Below are positions 1 through 12,620 of a stretch of DNA of 64,000 nt, piece by piece; position 1 is the stretch's first letter, and each line of letters starts with the position of its first letter. The stretch is from Nectonema munidae (lineage: Eukaryota > Nematomorpha > Nectonematoida > Nectonematidae): contig JAUIRK010000077.1 of NCBI GenBank assembly GCA_030549495.1, positions 124,001 to 188,000 of the forward strand, given 5' to 3'. The notes under the pieces were generated by a model. That model was given only the letters and a program-made list of their open reading frames with translations, was not told the DNA's origin and did no database searches. Made by a program: the position numbers and the translations under genes.

Positions 1-1600
1 TACTTTTGCAAAGCGAAATCTAAGCATTTTCTATAATAATAATAATCATAATATCAGTATTATTTTTTTAAGTTTAGTTTAATAATTAAGTTAAATTAAA
101 CTTTTTTGAGTTCTTTGATCAGATCTTGTAGCTTCACCTTGATATTCTTTAATCGTGCACTAGAGTACAAATTTTCAAACCATCTTTTACTCTTCACAAA
201 TGATGCTCACTGATCCTTGAAATTTGTTTCTTTGAGCAATCAAATAATCCAAGAGTATTTGTCACAATATTAAAAATATACTAGCTATCCTCTTTGCATA
301 GAAATTCTAATAATCGATTCGCTAAGACAAAAATGTTTACTTTTTTCTCTTTCCATTTTTATAATTTTTAATCACTTTAAGCTTTGCCTTCAGTGATTTC
401 TTTTCTAAATATTTTTTCATAATTTTTTCTCAGCTGAATGGAAGAAAAGATGATTTAAAACAATAACGCGTGCATATCATCAATAAATTGGATGAAATAT
501 ATTCTTTTTTATTTTTATTAATATTTACTTTTTATACACTTAGCATCTTCAACTGATAAAGGAGACATTTAGAGTGGTAAAGTCTTTATTCAGCATTGGT
601 CTTATAAAATTCAATAGGTTTTTTACGTTTCCAAGCGAACAAACTTTTTATTGCTTTGTATAAATTCTACTTTTTTTTTTAACAAAGTCTACCCTGATTT
701 CTAAACCTATCTCGATACAGCTTTCTTTATCAAATTTTTATTCCTGTACTTTTTTACAGCAAAATGCTATCATGTCTACTAGTTTTGAAATTTTTGGGAG
801 TTTTCAAGGAAAAGTGAAGTATACGATTAAAAAGCTATCAGAACGTAAAGCACGTTGATACTTTTTGAATAAAGCTGCAATGAAGGCAAATGGTCACCCA
901 AAAAAATATGAGATTGTACAGTTCCTATTTTACTCTGTGTGTCATTCTTTCTTAAATGACACTCTCGAGGTATTTACACGTTGCTCAAAATAATTCTCTT
1001 CAGCTCAACTGATTTCAATGTGAAAGAAGCTCCTCACTTTTGGGAAGATTGAAGAACTTTGCGAAATGCAGCTTTTGTCCTTGTAAGCATAAATTGCGAG
1101 GTTCACTATTAATTATGATAAAGCAGTAGAAGGAATTATATCCAAAAAGAATTAAACTTTTAATTTGTCTAAAAATTATCAGCTGTATGCATTTATTTTA
1201 TTCACTTCGAATTTTACACATTCTTCAGAATATGTGTCTTGGAAACTGAATTCAATGTATTGTTGATTGGTTCAAATCAACTAAAAGTCATAAAAACAGA
1301 GAAGAAGTGTCTCTCCTGAATATTTCAGTCTAGTTTTATCTATCTACTCTACTCGCTTTTCGAAATGGAATAATTATTTGTAACATTTTCCAGCCTTCTA
1401 AATAACATAGATTTTTGTCTAAGCCACTTAATGCTTAAATTCTTCTGCATTTTCTTGTTTTTTTATGCAAGGCTTAAGAATTACTTGTTATGAATAAATC
1501 TTAGAAGAAAATAAAAAAGGGAGAATAAATTTTTATTGAGATTTCTTAAAGATTAAAATATAAATATGATACAAAGCAAATAAAATCCATTTCTGTCTTT
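1..1600. other. Intergenic AT-rich DNA
   Basis: No reading frame or repeat I can name. The right end (about 1,500-1,600) is the 3' flank of the minus-strand CSN8 gene; a minus-strand AATAAA-type polyadenylation signal can be read near 1,530. Confidence 0.4.
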
Positions 1601-2236
1601 CTAGCACTCCAAAAAGGAAATGTATCTGGATATGGTTCGCATTTTGTCTTCAAAACTAGAGCCGTTACTGCTTTTGCCTTCGCAAATAATAGCGCTATCA
1701 GCAATGTTGACAAAAGAAGAATTCATTGCGTCCATTTGCCAATTTGCCTCCTTCTCAACAAATCCCATGACTTGATCAGGCGTGGCCAGATCAAAGAAGG
1801 AAGCCACCTTTGTTACATGAATGCTGGAGTATGTTTGGTTTATCATGCTCAACACATCGACATGGAGCTTTTGCTTCAACTCCTTGAAAACACCCATACA
1901 CTCTTCGGGACAGAGAGCTTCGCAGATTTTGGCAAGGCGGATGAATTTTGTGGCGCTGAGCTGTGAAACAGCCATCACTATGTCTTCCAAACTTTCCAAA
2001 AAAGAACTCTTCTCTTCTCCTTCAGCTTGACTAGTGGCGACGAATCGTTTCATGAGTATCTTCGCGTTGATGCAGTCATCGTTGAGTAGGTACATGATGA
2101 TGAATTGGGCGTATTCGCAGTCCGTGAGCGAGCTAATTTCTTCCAAATGCGGAAAAACCTTTTTTCTGTCTGTTCCATCAACCTCCTCCACTTCAGACAT
2201 ATCTTCATCCTCTACATCTTCCATCTTCATCACCAT
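1601..2236 (-). CDS. CSN8: COP9 signalosome complex subunit 8 (CSN8)
   Basis: A 211-residue, intronless frame. CSN8 is the smallest PCI-type subunit of the COP9 signalosome, the complex that removes NEDD8 from cullins and so controls cullin-RING ubiquitin ligases in nucleus and cytoplasm. What is seen: an acidic N-terminus (residues 5-20), an alpha-helical stretch with LLNDDCINAKILMKR (about 50-64), which lines up with the helical-repeat part of animal CSN8, then the PCI/winged-helix part with INQTYSSIHVTKVASFF (about 132-148) and an ending YISFLEC that parallels the YVAFLEN ending of human CSN8. The length fits the family (human CSN8 has 209 residues). Three Met codons lie within the first five residues, so the exact start is open. 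The N-terminal third is diverged. The family also resembles Rpn12 and eIF3k, but the C-terminus favours CSN8. Confidence 0.85.
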   Translation of the reverse strand: MVMKMEDVEDEDMSEVEEVDGTDRKKVFPHLEEISSLTDCEYAQFIIMYLLNDDCINAKILMKRFVATSQAEGEEKSSFLESLEDIVMAVSQLSATKFIRLAKICEALCPEECMGVFKELKQKLHVDVLSMINQTYSSIHVTKVASFFDLATPDQVMGFVEKEANWQMDAMNSSFVNIADSAIICEGKSSNGSSFEDKMRTISRYISFLEC

Positions 2237-3667
2237 CGAGATGTTCTATTTGTATGTGATTCAAAATGCATTAAATACCCCAAAAGGAAAATAATAATCC
2301 AACTAATAAATGAAACCGAACCAGAAAGATAATTCGTTTGAAGGAACTTTATATGCAAATGTAATTATTTGTCTTTAATCACATATGAATTTATGTCAAA
2401 GAACAGTTAATAAGCTAATATTAGGTGAACTGACAAGATATTTTTTGTGAAAAACAATTGCTGTAGTTAACTGGCAAGGTTCTCTTAAGGGTTTGGGTTC
2501 AAATCTCCAAATCGCCATAAAGTTAATACATTTTTAACTAAAAAGTTTTTTTATACCAAAGAAAATGAGATAATACTTTTAAAAGAGTTCACTTCTGGTA
2601 GAGGATTCGCAAAATAGGAATCGATTTTAAGATTCTTTATTTAGACAGACTGGCAGAAAATAATGAGGTAAACTAGTTCAGGCATATCATCCTCTGTAAT
2701 GCTGAACGTACAACTGGCTTCAAAAAACGTGTGTTTGCAGCGTAAGTATTTAATAGCAAACGTTTATTAGTATAAGATTCGAAATTCGGCACCCTTAGTT
2801 TTATAATTTTAAGGAAATGTAATATAACGTTTTATGATGTGGCATCTAGAAATGTAGATCTAACTAAAAATTCCATTTTATTTACTACATAGGGACGCAA
2901 GTGCCAAAGTTGCCGACGCCTGGACTGTAATACAAACCGGTTAAAACAGACAGATGCTACGCCAAACAAAAATCCATTGCACAACCGTGTAGCAAAAAGA
3001 ATTTAAGCCGTGAAATTTAAACGGAATCCAAAAAAACTTCAAATAAGTGTTTTAACGCTAGATTACGATACCTGTGATTAAATGCATGCCTTTGTTTCAA
3101 AGTATGACTTAGCTTTAAGCTTATCCCATGCTTCTGAATTATCATTTGTTCGTGTGGCAATAAAATAAACAAGATAATGCAAACTTAATAATATGAAATT
3201 TAAATGTATAATATGAGCGAACACAGCTATTTAAACACTACCACCAACAGCTAATTAATTCACCTCCACTAATTAAAGGATTAGTATATTCATTAAGCAA
3301 ATTATGTGGATATTTTTGCTCAAATTTAGCATCGTCTTATACTCGAGATCGAGTAGTTATACTCAACGATATTTTATTAAATACTTTTTTTAAATGATTT
3401 GTTCGCCATATTAAATAACAAGGCAGTTAGTTGCGTTTAAAATGCAAAAATGGAATGTTTTAAATATTTTTGCAGTAAGCACGTCCTAAGTTAACTTCTT
3501 TTAAAAATGTGATGTATTGTTTTCAGTTAATTTATTCATCAGGATCAAAAAAAAAAATTATATATAATTTTTGGCACTACCTTAATAGCACTTCTATCAA
3601 TATGTTTTTATTGTGGCATGATTACTACCACCAAAGTAGAATTACACGCTAAAATAAATAATAATCA
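2237..3667. other. Intergenic DNA with a hAT-like terminus
   Basis: Mostly featureless AT-rich sequence. At about 2,892-2,922 a short GC-richer patch reads, on the minus strand, CAGGCGTCGGCAACTTTGGC, which resembles the terminal inverted repeat of many hAT transposons. I could not find the opposite end. Confidence 0.3.
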
Positions 3668-4150
3668 ATGTTTATTATCAATGATATATATTACAAAGAT
3701 ATATCAATCTATTCTGCTGCTTATGCAGACAATATCATGATATCCATCTCTCATGAGAATCGATCTCTTGCTGCACGTTATTTGAACCTGGCTCTTTTAA
3801 ACGTTGTTAATTTGTCAAAGATTTGGGACATGAAATTTAATTCTACAAAAACAGTCCCAATGTTCATTTCCGCTTCAAGAAATCAGCAGAAACCCGCTGG
3901 AATTTCTTTTTTACAATTCCATTCCTTTTTCACCTAGCTTCAAATATTTGGGCATTGTTTTATCAGATAATCTTAAATTTGATCATCAGATCAGTTACAT
4001 CTGCAAAAGAGTGAATAAAGAAATTTTTGTACTGAAACTACTCAGTTAACATCTTGTGGGAAATTTTTCTTTGTTAACAAAGATTTACAAAGCTATACTT
4101 CAGCAACCTTTCCTCATTCAAGTCATATTTGCTCACTTTTCGTGAAGATG
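3668..4150 (+). mobile_element. LINE reverse-transcriptase fragment
   Basis: An 89-residue frame contains the catalytic strand of a non-LTR reverse transcriptase: AAYADNIMISISHENRS, with YADN where YADD is usual, followed by a helix like those after motif C. In a second frame further downstream the sequence SFKYLGIVLSDNLKFDHQI is the usual block D/E of LINE reverse transcriptases. Both ends of the protein are missing and the frame changes at about 3,915, so this is a dead internal fragment. The clade (CR1, jockey or similar) cannot be fixed from this much sequence. Confidence 0.75.
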
Positions 4151-5321
4151 TCTCTTTTTGCATTTAACTAATAACTGAAATGTGTATATTTTCCGACCGA
4201 CGTTTTTTAACCATGGTTCAATAAATATAATAATAAAAAAATGAGTATCTTCATAAAATTCGTCTAACAAAAAGTCTATATTTTTCCCTGCCAGTATTTT
4301 CCAGCATTTTTTTTAGTATTTTCAAATAAAAATTAATTTTAAAAAATTTTAAAATTTTAATTAAGTTTAAAACACTAAAAAAAATTCAAATTGAACTTTC
4401 ATTGAGTGAACATATATACATGATGAATAATCTAGTTATAAAATTAAATTTATTTTCTCTGCTATGATGGTTTCAGGAAAATTGAGCATTACTTGTAAAT
4501 ACAAGCAATTAAGAAAGATGATCTCTAGACACCATAGCTTTACACATGTTTCAATGTGGCCACCAGCTTAATTTTAGTTGACTTATAGTTATAAGCTAAG
4601 ATGCAAATTATTTGTTTTCATGTTCAATGCGATGCAGTTACTTATATTCACTCTTGAGTTAATAAATAAAAAATACTGTTATAATAAAAGTATGTAAGCA
4701 TTAATATAAAGATTATTTATTGTTTATTACATGATTCAATATATTTTAATCTTGCTACCTAATGTCCGTCATTTGTTCAGGTTAGAGAAGGTTTATTAGG
4801 AATTGGTGGCGAAAGAACGTTCAAAAATAATTATCACAACATTATTATCCCAAAATTAGAATTATGTTGTCTATAATATTGGTTACTGTTTTTTAAATTC
4901 TATGATCAATAGCTATAAATTTATCTTTCTTTTGAGAGTAAATTCAGAACATTTTAACTAATAAATATTTTATTTTGAAACAAAATTTAAGGGATTGAGA
5001 CAAAAATTGCTCAGTAATGGATCCTATGATCCCAGTTTTGGTTCATTTTCACCAATATTTAAAAAGTTCTCCTTCTTTAATGCGATGAATTTATTTCAGG
5101 GGAAGAATGAATACCCATCACATTAAATTGAATTAATTTTCGGCATTAATGCTGCAGTCAAGGAATGAAATTAAGGAAAAATATTATACAAGGTAAACAA
5201 TTGAGAAGAATTTTATTGTAACTCCTTTTATCGCTTGTGATAATAAACATTAAAAGTGCGTATGAGAATACAACTAACATGACATAACGCGGAAGAAATC
5301 GCGGCACTTGTAGGGAGGACG
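4151..5321. other. Intergenic AT-rich DNA
   Basis: I see no reading frame, terminal repeat or known repeat. The right end is the 3' flank of DCAF13; TTTTATTG at about 5,212 gives a minus-strand AATAAA signal about 110 bases past the stop codon. Confidence 0.4.
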
Positions 5322-6764
5322 CTACTTTCGCGAATTAGACGGGCTTTTACGTTTGAGTTGTGCTGACTTTTGTGCGCGATTCTTGAGCGCTTTTCGTTCT
5401 TTCTCCACATCCACGTGAAGCACAACTTGGCTTTTGGCATCCTTCGTTTGCGCTTCCCCAGACTGCAACACTGCATTCATACTTCGTCTCGTTTTCGCTC
5501 TTCTGGATATGAGGCGTGTTTTGTTTTCGTCGAGGATTCGCCTAGGAATGTGCTTATGGCGAAGAATTTTCGCGACTTCTGGGTGCTTTTCGTACTTTGA
5601 AATGACAGAATCATGATAGTTCTTACTTGCAGCTTCCCTACCACTCAGCACACCGAGCTTAGCACTCGCTTCCGCTTTCCAGATACGAATACCAGTGTCG
5701 TCTGAGCCAGTAAGGATATAGGAAGAATCCAAAGACCACTTAACACTCGTGACATTATACATGCGCTGCGAGTGATAAACTTCTCTACTCTTGCCTGAGT
5801 TGGATGCAAATATGCGCACCGTTCGATCGTATGCTGCAGAAGCAAACTCTTTTCCTACGGGACTGTAGTCCACGTCTAAGACGGCATTGACATGTCCACA
5901 GTGTATTTGGAGGGGCTTTTCAAGATAGCGCATGTCAAAGGAATATAGGTTGTTGTCTTCATTAGCAACAACAAGCACAAACGCTTCCATTGGATTCCAT
6001 GATACGCGATTGGATCTCATCCGCAACATCATTTTATTTGCGTGGAGTGGTTTACGAACATCATAGAAGCAAATGCTACGATCTCCGCCACAACTGGCCA
6101 AAATATCCGTTTCAATGGGATTGAACTTTACGCTGTAAATTGTATCAACACTACTGGAGTATTTTTGAACCGGTTCACTACGATTCACATCCCAAACATC
6201 AACACCTTGACCAGATGTTGCAAAGTAATTACTTTTATTTTCGCACTGATGATCGATATGAGTTATTAAAGTAGGACTAAGAATCATTTTCAAAGGATCA
6301 TCAAACTTACGGGAGGTTGAAGGATTGGAGTTGGCAAAATTTTCCTCAATTTTCCACTGCTTTATCAATCTGTCATCTCCTACAGACAAAAAATGGAATT
6401 TGTTATTGGTAAAGCAGAGTCCTCTGACGAAGCCGTTGTGAGCTGCAGTAAAAGTACAGATACTCTTTCTAGTAGCCAAATTCCATAAACGGACTTCGCC
6501 ATCCGCAGATCCCGATAAAAGTCTTGAAATGCTAGTGGTATCTTTGGCTAGACACGTTATAGCGTCCTTGTGTCCATCAAGGCAGCCCAAAAAGGGCTTA
6601 GCGAAAATTTTCTTCAACTTCACCGCATTCAACGCTTGCACGTATTCGCGGGAAGCTTCAAAGGGATGCAGAACTGGGTCGTAGTTGCGAAATATTTTGG
6701 GAATATCTTTGTTGGTTTCGCGCAAAAAATCTTCAGGATTCCGTGATATCACTTTAACTTTCAT
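5322..6764 (-). CDS. DCAF13: DCAF13 / Sof1-type WD40 protein of the U3 snoRNP (small-subunit processome)
   Basis: About 480 residues in one exon. DCAF13 (Sof1 in yeast, WDSOF1) acts in the nucleolus in 18S pre-rRNA processing and also serves as a DDB1-CUL4 substrate receptor in animals. Seen: the conserved N-terminus KVISRNPEDF and NYDPVLHPFE, a WD40 propeller from about residue 60 to 370 with repeat ends such as GEVRLWNL and RTVRIF, family signatures VKFNPIETDIL, SWNPMEAF and VLDVDYSPVGKEF, then the Sof1-like C-terminal domain (SREVYH, RHKHIPRRI) and a basic tail. The frame is open for six more codons upstream (to 6,782), but human DCAF13 also begins MKVK, and a good splice acceptor (CCTTTTTAG) ends two bases before this ATG, so I choose 6,764. 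Length matches the family. Overlapping frames on the other strand are shadows. Confidence 0.95.
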   Translation of the reverse strand: MKVKVISRNPEDFLRETNKDIPKIFRNYDPVLHPFEASREYVQALNAVKLKKIFAKPFLGCLDGHKDAITCLAKDTTSISRLLSGSADGEVRLWNLATRKSICTFTAAHNGFVRGLCFTNNKFHFLSVGDDRLIKQWKIEENFANSNPSTSRKFDDPLKMILSPTLITHIDHQCENKSNYFATSGQGVDVWDVNRSEPVQKYSSSVDTIYSVKFNPIETDILASCGGDRSICFYDVRKPLHANKMMLRMRSNRVSWNPMEAFVLVVANEDNNLYSFDMRYLEKPLQIHCGHVNAVLDVDYSPVGKEFASAAYDRTVRIFASNSGKSREVYHSQRMYNVTSVKWSLDSSYILTGSDDTGIRIWKAEASAKLGVLSGREAASKNYHDSVISKYEKHPEVAKILRHKHIPRRILDENKTRLISRRAKTRRSMNAVLQSGEAQTKDAKSQVVLHVDVEKERKALKNRAQKSAQLKRKSPSNSRK

Positions 6765-7640
6765 TTCTAAAAAGGTAATCACATGACTTTAAAATAAAAG
6801 GCATGGAGATGAATCCAGATTTTTTAAAAATTGATCACGACACACACCGTTCTTCGAAATGTTTAGCCACATTTTTGAGAAGGAAACAAATATTAAATTT
6901 ATCAAGAAATTAAGATAATTTCTTTTGTTTGAAAAGCGAGACACAATAGAAAAATCCTATCTATAATAATAAGACAGATTAGTAATTGAGAGTAAAATAA
7001 ATAGTTAAACAAGAATGAACTAAATACGCTATAAAAACCAACTGTTAAGATTTAGAAGCCTATCTAGAGTACCTACATTTCGAGAGGTGTGAAGAAAAGG
7101 GAATAGGACAGGTGGGGGCTAAGGAATGTCTGGTTTAGAAATTGATGGGTCGCGAAAGCGTTAGTAATATATTTTTCTATTTTAAAACGAGCCAAGTTTA
7201 CCATTTGTTAATCACAACCTTTAAATGACATTTCACTTTCATACAAAAATATCAAACAAAATTAAGAATGACATTATAGTTACATAGGAAAAGTTAATGC
7301 AAAGTGGGAGAAGTATTTTTTTTAATATTTTGTTTTATCAGCATTTTTTCATAAAGTATAGTAATTGTTTCACTTCCTGCCTATTACCGTTGTTTTATAT
7401 ATTAGATCAAAATCTTGCACAAATGTGCTCCTTTTTTATTATTAAAAATTAACAAAGATATTTTGTTATATCAATAAATGAAATTAGAAAAAATTTAAAT
7501 AAAATCTAATATAATTAGCAATAAATTGACAAAGAATTTGAAATGAAAGTGTTTCCAGAAAGAAAAACCTGTGAAGTAAGGATGATGTTTTGATGAATGA
7601 ACAGATAGCGATTATCTTAAAAAGATTATGAAATTTCGAG
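6765..7640. other. Upstream flank of DCAF13
   Basis: AT-rich, no supported coding sequence. The DCAF13 promoter should lie here or, if the acceptor before its ATG is used, further upstream. No clear TATA box or initiator can be assigned. Confidence 0.35.
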
Positions 7641-7650
7641 AGAACTTCAA

Positions 7651-7809
7651 AAATATATGAGTTAAAAAATCAAATTAACCAATTAAGTACCATAGAAATC
7701 AGACGATATCTAAAAAACGCAGACGATTTATATTCAAAATCATTGAAAAAAGCAGACGAAGATGAAATTAATTATGTTCCCAAATGGGAGCATTGGGACT
7801 TAATAGGTT
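7651..7809 (+). pseudogene. Short coding-like remnant, family unknown
   Basis: A frame of about 52 codons ends KADEDEINYVPKWEHWDLIG and a stop. The acidic run followed by the aromatic W-E-H-W cluster does not look like random AT-rich sequence and could be the C-terminus of a protein from a dead mobile element. There is no start codon. A related but diverged stretch occurs near 39,190-39,270, where the nucleotide motif ATCAGACGATATCTAA is repeated. I cannot name the family. Confidence 0.3.
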
Positions 7810-8899
7810 AAGAAACGAAATGTTTTTTTGAATTGCTAGATAAAATGGTAATGAAATACCTAAACATTCCTGTTTCAAGTAAAGAAACCTTTTATAATGC
7901 AGCTAGGAACATATTTACAATAAAATATTTTAGACGAATTTTCATTTCTCCATACAAATTCAGAATTAATTCATTTTAAAAAAATTTTTAGATCAAAAGT
8001 TATGAGAATGATACCATTGTCAAATTCAAACACATTACATCAGGGAATTCCAAGAAGACTTAATATGCACAGCCAATCAAAATGCGTTGTCATTCAATTA
8101 GCCAGTGAACACAACATAACCGTAAATTACACTTCCACTGCCAGTTCCAAATTTCACCATAATTGCGAACAACGGCAGGGATTTTATCAAGTCAATTACC
8201 TTGTTGATAATTCTCTTCGGATCAATACTATCTAGCTCGACAAGGGAACATGATCACTCATATATGATAGAGTCCTTAACATAGCCAAAATAAACTAACA
8301 ACTCCCCATGTCCGCCATTATTTCTTAATTCGTCTAAAGAATTGAGCTCATTCACACTTTTATTTCGCCTCTAATCATCTGCATACCGTTTTGGGATAGA
8401 ACTCCCATGAATTCTTCACGAGATTTACAAACTTTAATTTTATTGAGAGTAAGATTCATAGCTAACACGAGCTAGATAAATCGATCCCATTCACCAAAGT
8501 TCGATGAATCAGCAGTTTTATTATGCCAAAGAAAGCTTATCACATTTTTGAAAAATATATAAGACACTATAATAACATTTTCAAATATTAATGGCAAAAT
8601 AAACTGACAACCAGAATCCAAAATCTAATCAATAGAACGAGTTACGTCTCTTTTCAATTAGGACATGTAGAGATGGTGATCAATACTCGTACATGTTTAA
8701 TAAAGTCTTTATCCTTTTCTATTGGTTTTCACTAATTGTTAAAATTAATGGTAATAAATGCCTTTCCAGATTTGGATGTTTTAGTACTGTAACAACTGCA
8801 TGCACAAGAAAAACCCATATCGCTAGATATGCTACACTCTAACCAAGTAAAAGTTTTATACCATGACTCTAAAAACAATGTCCTACATAAATCTTTAGT

Positions 8900-10491
8900 C
8901 ATTGCTAAATGTAAAAAAAATTACACTTAAACTATAAATGTTTTCTTAATAGATCTAATTAAACCTTCAATATCATTATTTCTTAAAACAGTGCTGAAAA
9001 AAGATGAAAGAGATGTTAAAGCTGCGCAACAACACTGTAAGTAGAAGAATATATGAAATGAGTGAAGATATTGAAATCCAACTTGTTGAAAAGCTGAAAT
9101 CCAAAAAATTTTCATTACAAATGGATACCTCAACTTTTGGTAGCAGTGAATTGCTAGTATTTATAGGATATATTGATAAAGGAGAGTTTATTGAAGAAAT
9201 GTTGTTTTGTAAATGATTTGAAACTACAGTCACTGTAAATGATATATACTGTAAGCTCAATGAATATCTAAATACCAAAAATATATCAGTTCTTGCGCTG
9301 CGGATGGTGCTCCTGTAATGATGAGGAAAAGAAATGGTTGTTTAAAATTAATGAAAGAAGAAAACCTGTGTTATTCATAGAGAAAACTTAGTGTGTAAAA
9401 TATTTCTCCTGTTTTAAATATAACATTAAATTTAGTTATAAAATGCACCAATGCTATTAAAGCCAACGCAAAATATAATAGTCGTTTCAAGCAATTTTGC
9501 AAAAAATAAAGATGCAGACTAAGTAAGGTGAGATGGCTCCCAAAAGAAAATTGTTTAAAAGTTTCATGGAATTATTTGATGTTATTAGTGATTTTTTAAT
9601 GACAAAGTGCACACTGTTGAGGTAAAAGCATTTTTGAGTTAACAGATATTTTTGAGAAATTGACTATATTGAAACAACTCTTATAGATGCAAAAACAAAG
9701 ATATTTGGATTTGTTACATTTATTGAAGCATGTCAAAAAATCTCCTTGCCAAAAATTTTGATCAGTTTTTTTTATTGAAAAAATGTAAAGTTACACTGAG
9801 ACTGCTATGATCGCTATTGTCGATAATAATCTAAAAATATTATTATCAGATTTTAAAGAAGGATTTTGTGATCTGAAAGAAATTGATTATCCAACATGGG
9901 TAATGCAACCAATGTTGGTGGATATTTCAGATGTTTGGCTCAATACCAAGAACTTTCAAAAATGCAAAATGATGAATTTGTTAAATAACTGTTTGATATA
10001 AAAAAAAACAGTGGCATGGCTTTGTGATGAAACACTATAGAAATATCCAAAATCAACCGCTTTTGTAAGAAATTTGTTGTTACATGCCCATCTTCATATT
10101 TGGTTGAATGTGGTTTTAGTATAGTAAACGATTTGTTTCTGAAAAAAATTGATTGCATATTACAAAACGAGATTCAAGACTCAAATTAACCAAACTGGTA
10201 CCGAATATAAAATATATCTGTAGCGAGCATAGCGCACAAGTATCTCGTTAACGTAAATTTATAATCAGGTGACAGTTTTACGAGGCTCATGAAAGGTATA
10301 TAATTATTTCATTGTTCATAAACAAAAATAAATAATTTTCTTTGTTTATATTATTTTCATTTTGAGTTTATGAAAATTTAAAAGTTTGTTCACGTAACAT
10401 AACATCAAATTTTCAATGAGTAGATGTGAGGGGCCCCAAAAATGTCAAATATGAAAGTGGGACATAGCACTAATTAGGTTGGAAACCACTG
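8900..10491 (+). mobile_element. hAT transposon relic, Charlie/ZBED5-SCAND3 type transposase
   Basis: Pieces of one hAT transposase run left to right. At 9,004-9,210 comes NTVSRRIYEMSEDIE, then a catalytic-region segment FSLQMDTSTFGSSELLVF whose Asp matches the first acidic residue of the DDE triad. At 9,807-10,001 is a middle segment, and at about 10,080-10,190 SSYLVECGFSIVNDLF, the usual C-terminal dimerisation region, in another frame. The right end is a good hAT terminus: read on the minus strand it starts CAGTGGTTTCCAACC and ends at 10,491, with ATTTAAAG as the candidate 8-bp target duplication. The left end was not found. Several frame changes and stops show the element is dead. Confidence 0.75.
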
Positions 10492-10499
10492 ATTTAAAG

Positions 10500-12612
10500 G
10501 AAAGCGTGCACCCCCTCCTGGGCTTGCGCCGCGCTTTATTAACCTTACAAGTTGCAATTTTTGTTATTAGTTAACAAAATATGAATTTTTTATTAAAAAA
10601 ATTATTCAATAGACATATGTTGTGATTGTCAAAGAATACTCCATATATATTAAAATATATGCAAATTTTAGGATTTCGAGTTTTAAGAATTAAGAACAGA
10701 ATGAAAAATACAATGTTAAGTAAAGAATTAAAAAGTACTTTCTTAAGAAGAAAATTATAGTGATCTAAAAATGAGACTTTTTAAATAAAAATTTTTAATA
10801 TTCACTTTTTTTTGTAATATAGGATAGATAAACAATATAAAGAATTGAAAAAAATTTGAAATGTGTATATGACAATTGTTAAAAAAAATCCGTGACATTT
10901 GCAATTAGTAATTTGAATGTGCTGTTAAAATATGCATAATTAAGAGGAGTTTTTGCGCCATTTATGAAATTCGTTTAACTATCAAATATAAATGGCATAC
11001 TATATTTTTTGTCTCTTTTTTTAAATAAAGTTTCTTATTCTTACAAATAAAAAAGTTACCATAGATTATTTTGAATGAAGAAAATAAATAAAATAATTTT
11101 AAATAAAAACATCTAAAAAATATTTGTATCTTTTAAATCTAGAAGAATGCTTTAAAAAAGAAATTATTATGTAAAAGATAAGAACAATTACATTAAGAAT
11201 TTTGGATACAAATCTAGGGAATGGAGATTCAAAATTCAAGGCTGAACATCATCCACAATAAAAATTAAATATATACAAAAATAACTGTAACTAAAATTTT
11301 TCAAAGAATAAAATTTGTAATTTGTTTTGTAATTTTGTCAAATGGGGAGTAATTTAATACTTTTTTAATTAAAATTTTTATCTTTATTTTATTAACATAA
11401 CTTTACATTAACTCTAATCTTCATTCTTTTATTCAAATCGCATCTTTTGATATAACCTTCCAAGCTTTAAAGCCCAATCCTTCTTTCTGAATCTAAAAAC
11501 AAAATTAACTGATGCTCCTTTCTATGAAATGTTAAACACCAAATCCCTTCCACTTTTTCTGATCGCTATCTTCTAACTAAACCATATTTTCTTTTTTTCA
11601 GCATTCTGATGTCCCCCAACCAATCTATCCTTTCAAAGAAAAATCCTCATAATTATGAAACTCTGAGCTAACCCATCTTAAACACATCCTAAGTCTAACT
11701 CTTAATTTTAATTTTATTAAATATATATAAAAAATTAATTACTTTATTCAAGTTGTCTTAATTTTAATTACTTGCTTGTTTGTGCCCTCAATTTAATATT
11801 ACCCTAACCCTACTTTTTATTGTCAAACAATAAATTATATTTGCATAACTTCTGAATCTTCTTGTTATATCCTAATGATATTACAATAATGTATCCTTTT
11901 GTAAATTTTTGCGATGAGAGTTTCAAAATCCTAATTAATAAGAATATCAAAGATTTATATTTATCGGCTGAATTCAATAATATACTGATTTATAAGGCAA
12001 AATCAAAATGTATCGTTATTTCAACAAAAGTCCCCATTATTGAAAATCTTGATAGTGTACTTGTTAATAATTTTAATCTCCTTCTGCTAATTGATAATAA
12101 ATTAAAATACAAATTTAATCTTCAATTTTATGCTTTTTAATCATAAAGTTAACAAAAAATTTATTCTCTCTGAATATAAAATTCTTTGTTAAAACTGAAA
12201 GATATGTATAGAATGAAATTTGGAGTCTGAGTATTCAAAAACCTAATGAATTAAACTTAAATTTATATTTATTTCTTCTAAATTCTACTAGCGAGGTACA
12301 CCTTTTAACCATATCTGATATTTTAAGATTTATTTGATTAAATAGTTCACAAGGAACATTGAAACACAACTCAACAAATGAAAGCCTTTATACTTTTGCA
12401 GATAATAAAGAAAACATCATACTATCATATCTTTCTCTTAATATTTTTTTCTTTATTCCATTTATTTTAAAATAAGAGAATTGTTATGTGATCCGAAAAG
12501 AAAGAAATATAATTGAAAGCTTTGTAATCAGCAATTTCATTATTTAGGAAAAAGTTGTTAATCAAAGTATAGGTTTCATAACGCGTTGGGAAATGTAATT
12601 GTGGGGATAAGT
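10500..12612. other. Intergenic AT-rich DNA
   Basis: Very AT-rich with long runs of A and T. A 92-codon frame at 11,862-12,140 shows no recognisable motif and its composition is like the surroundings, so I do not call it. Nothing else seen. Confidence 0.4.
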
Positions 12613-12620
12613 CACCCACT
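12613..12620. repeat. 8-bp target-site duplication, left copy
   Basis: CACCCACT, repeated exactly at 12,945-12,952 on the other side of the hAT MITE. Confidence 0.9.

Noticed and set aside
1736-2332. Plus-strand frames over CSN8
   Set aside because: Shadows of the CSN8 coding sequence; no own motifs.
2470-2530. B-box-like GGGTTCAAATCTCC suggesting a tRNA or SINE
   Set aside because: No matching A box, no stems and no similarity to the SINE copies.
5370-6269. Several frames on the plus strand and extra minus frames over DCAF13
   Set aside because: Shadows of the conserved DCAF13 coding sequence.
11862-12140. 92-codon frame
   Set aside because: Amino-acid content is that of translated AT-rich DNA, no motif and no start context.
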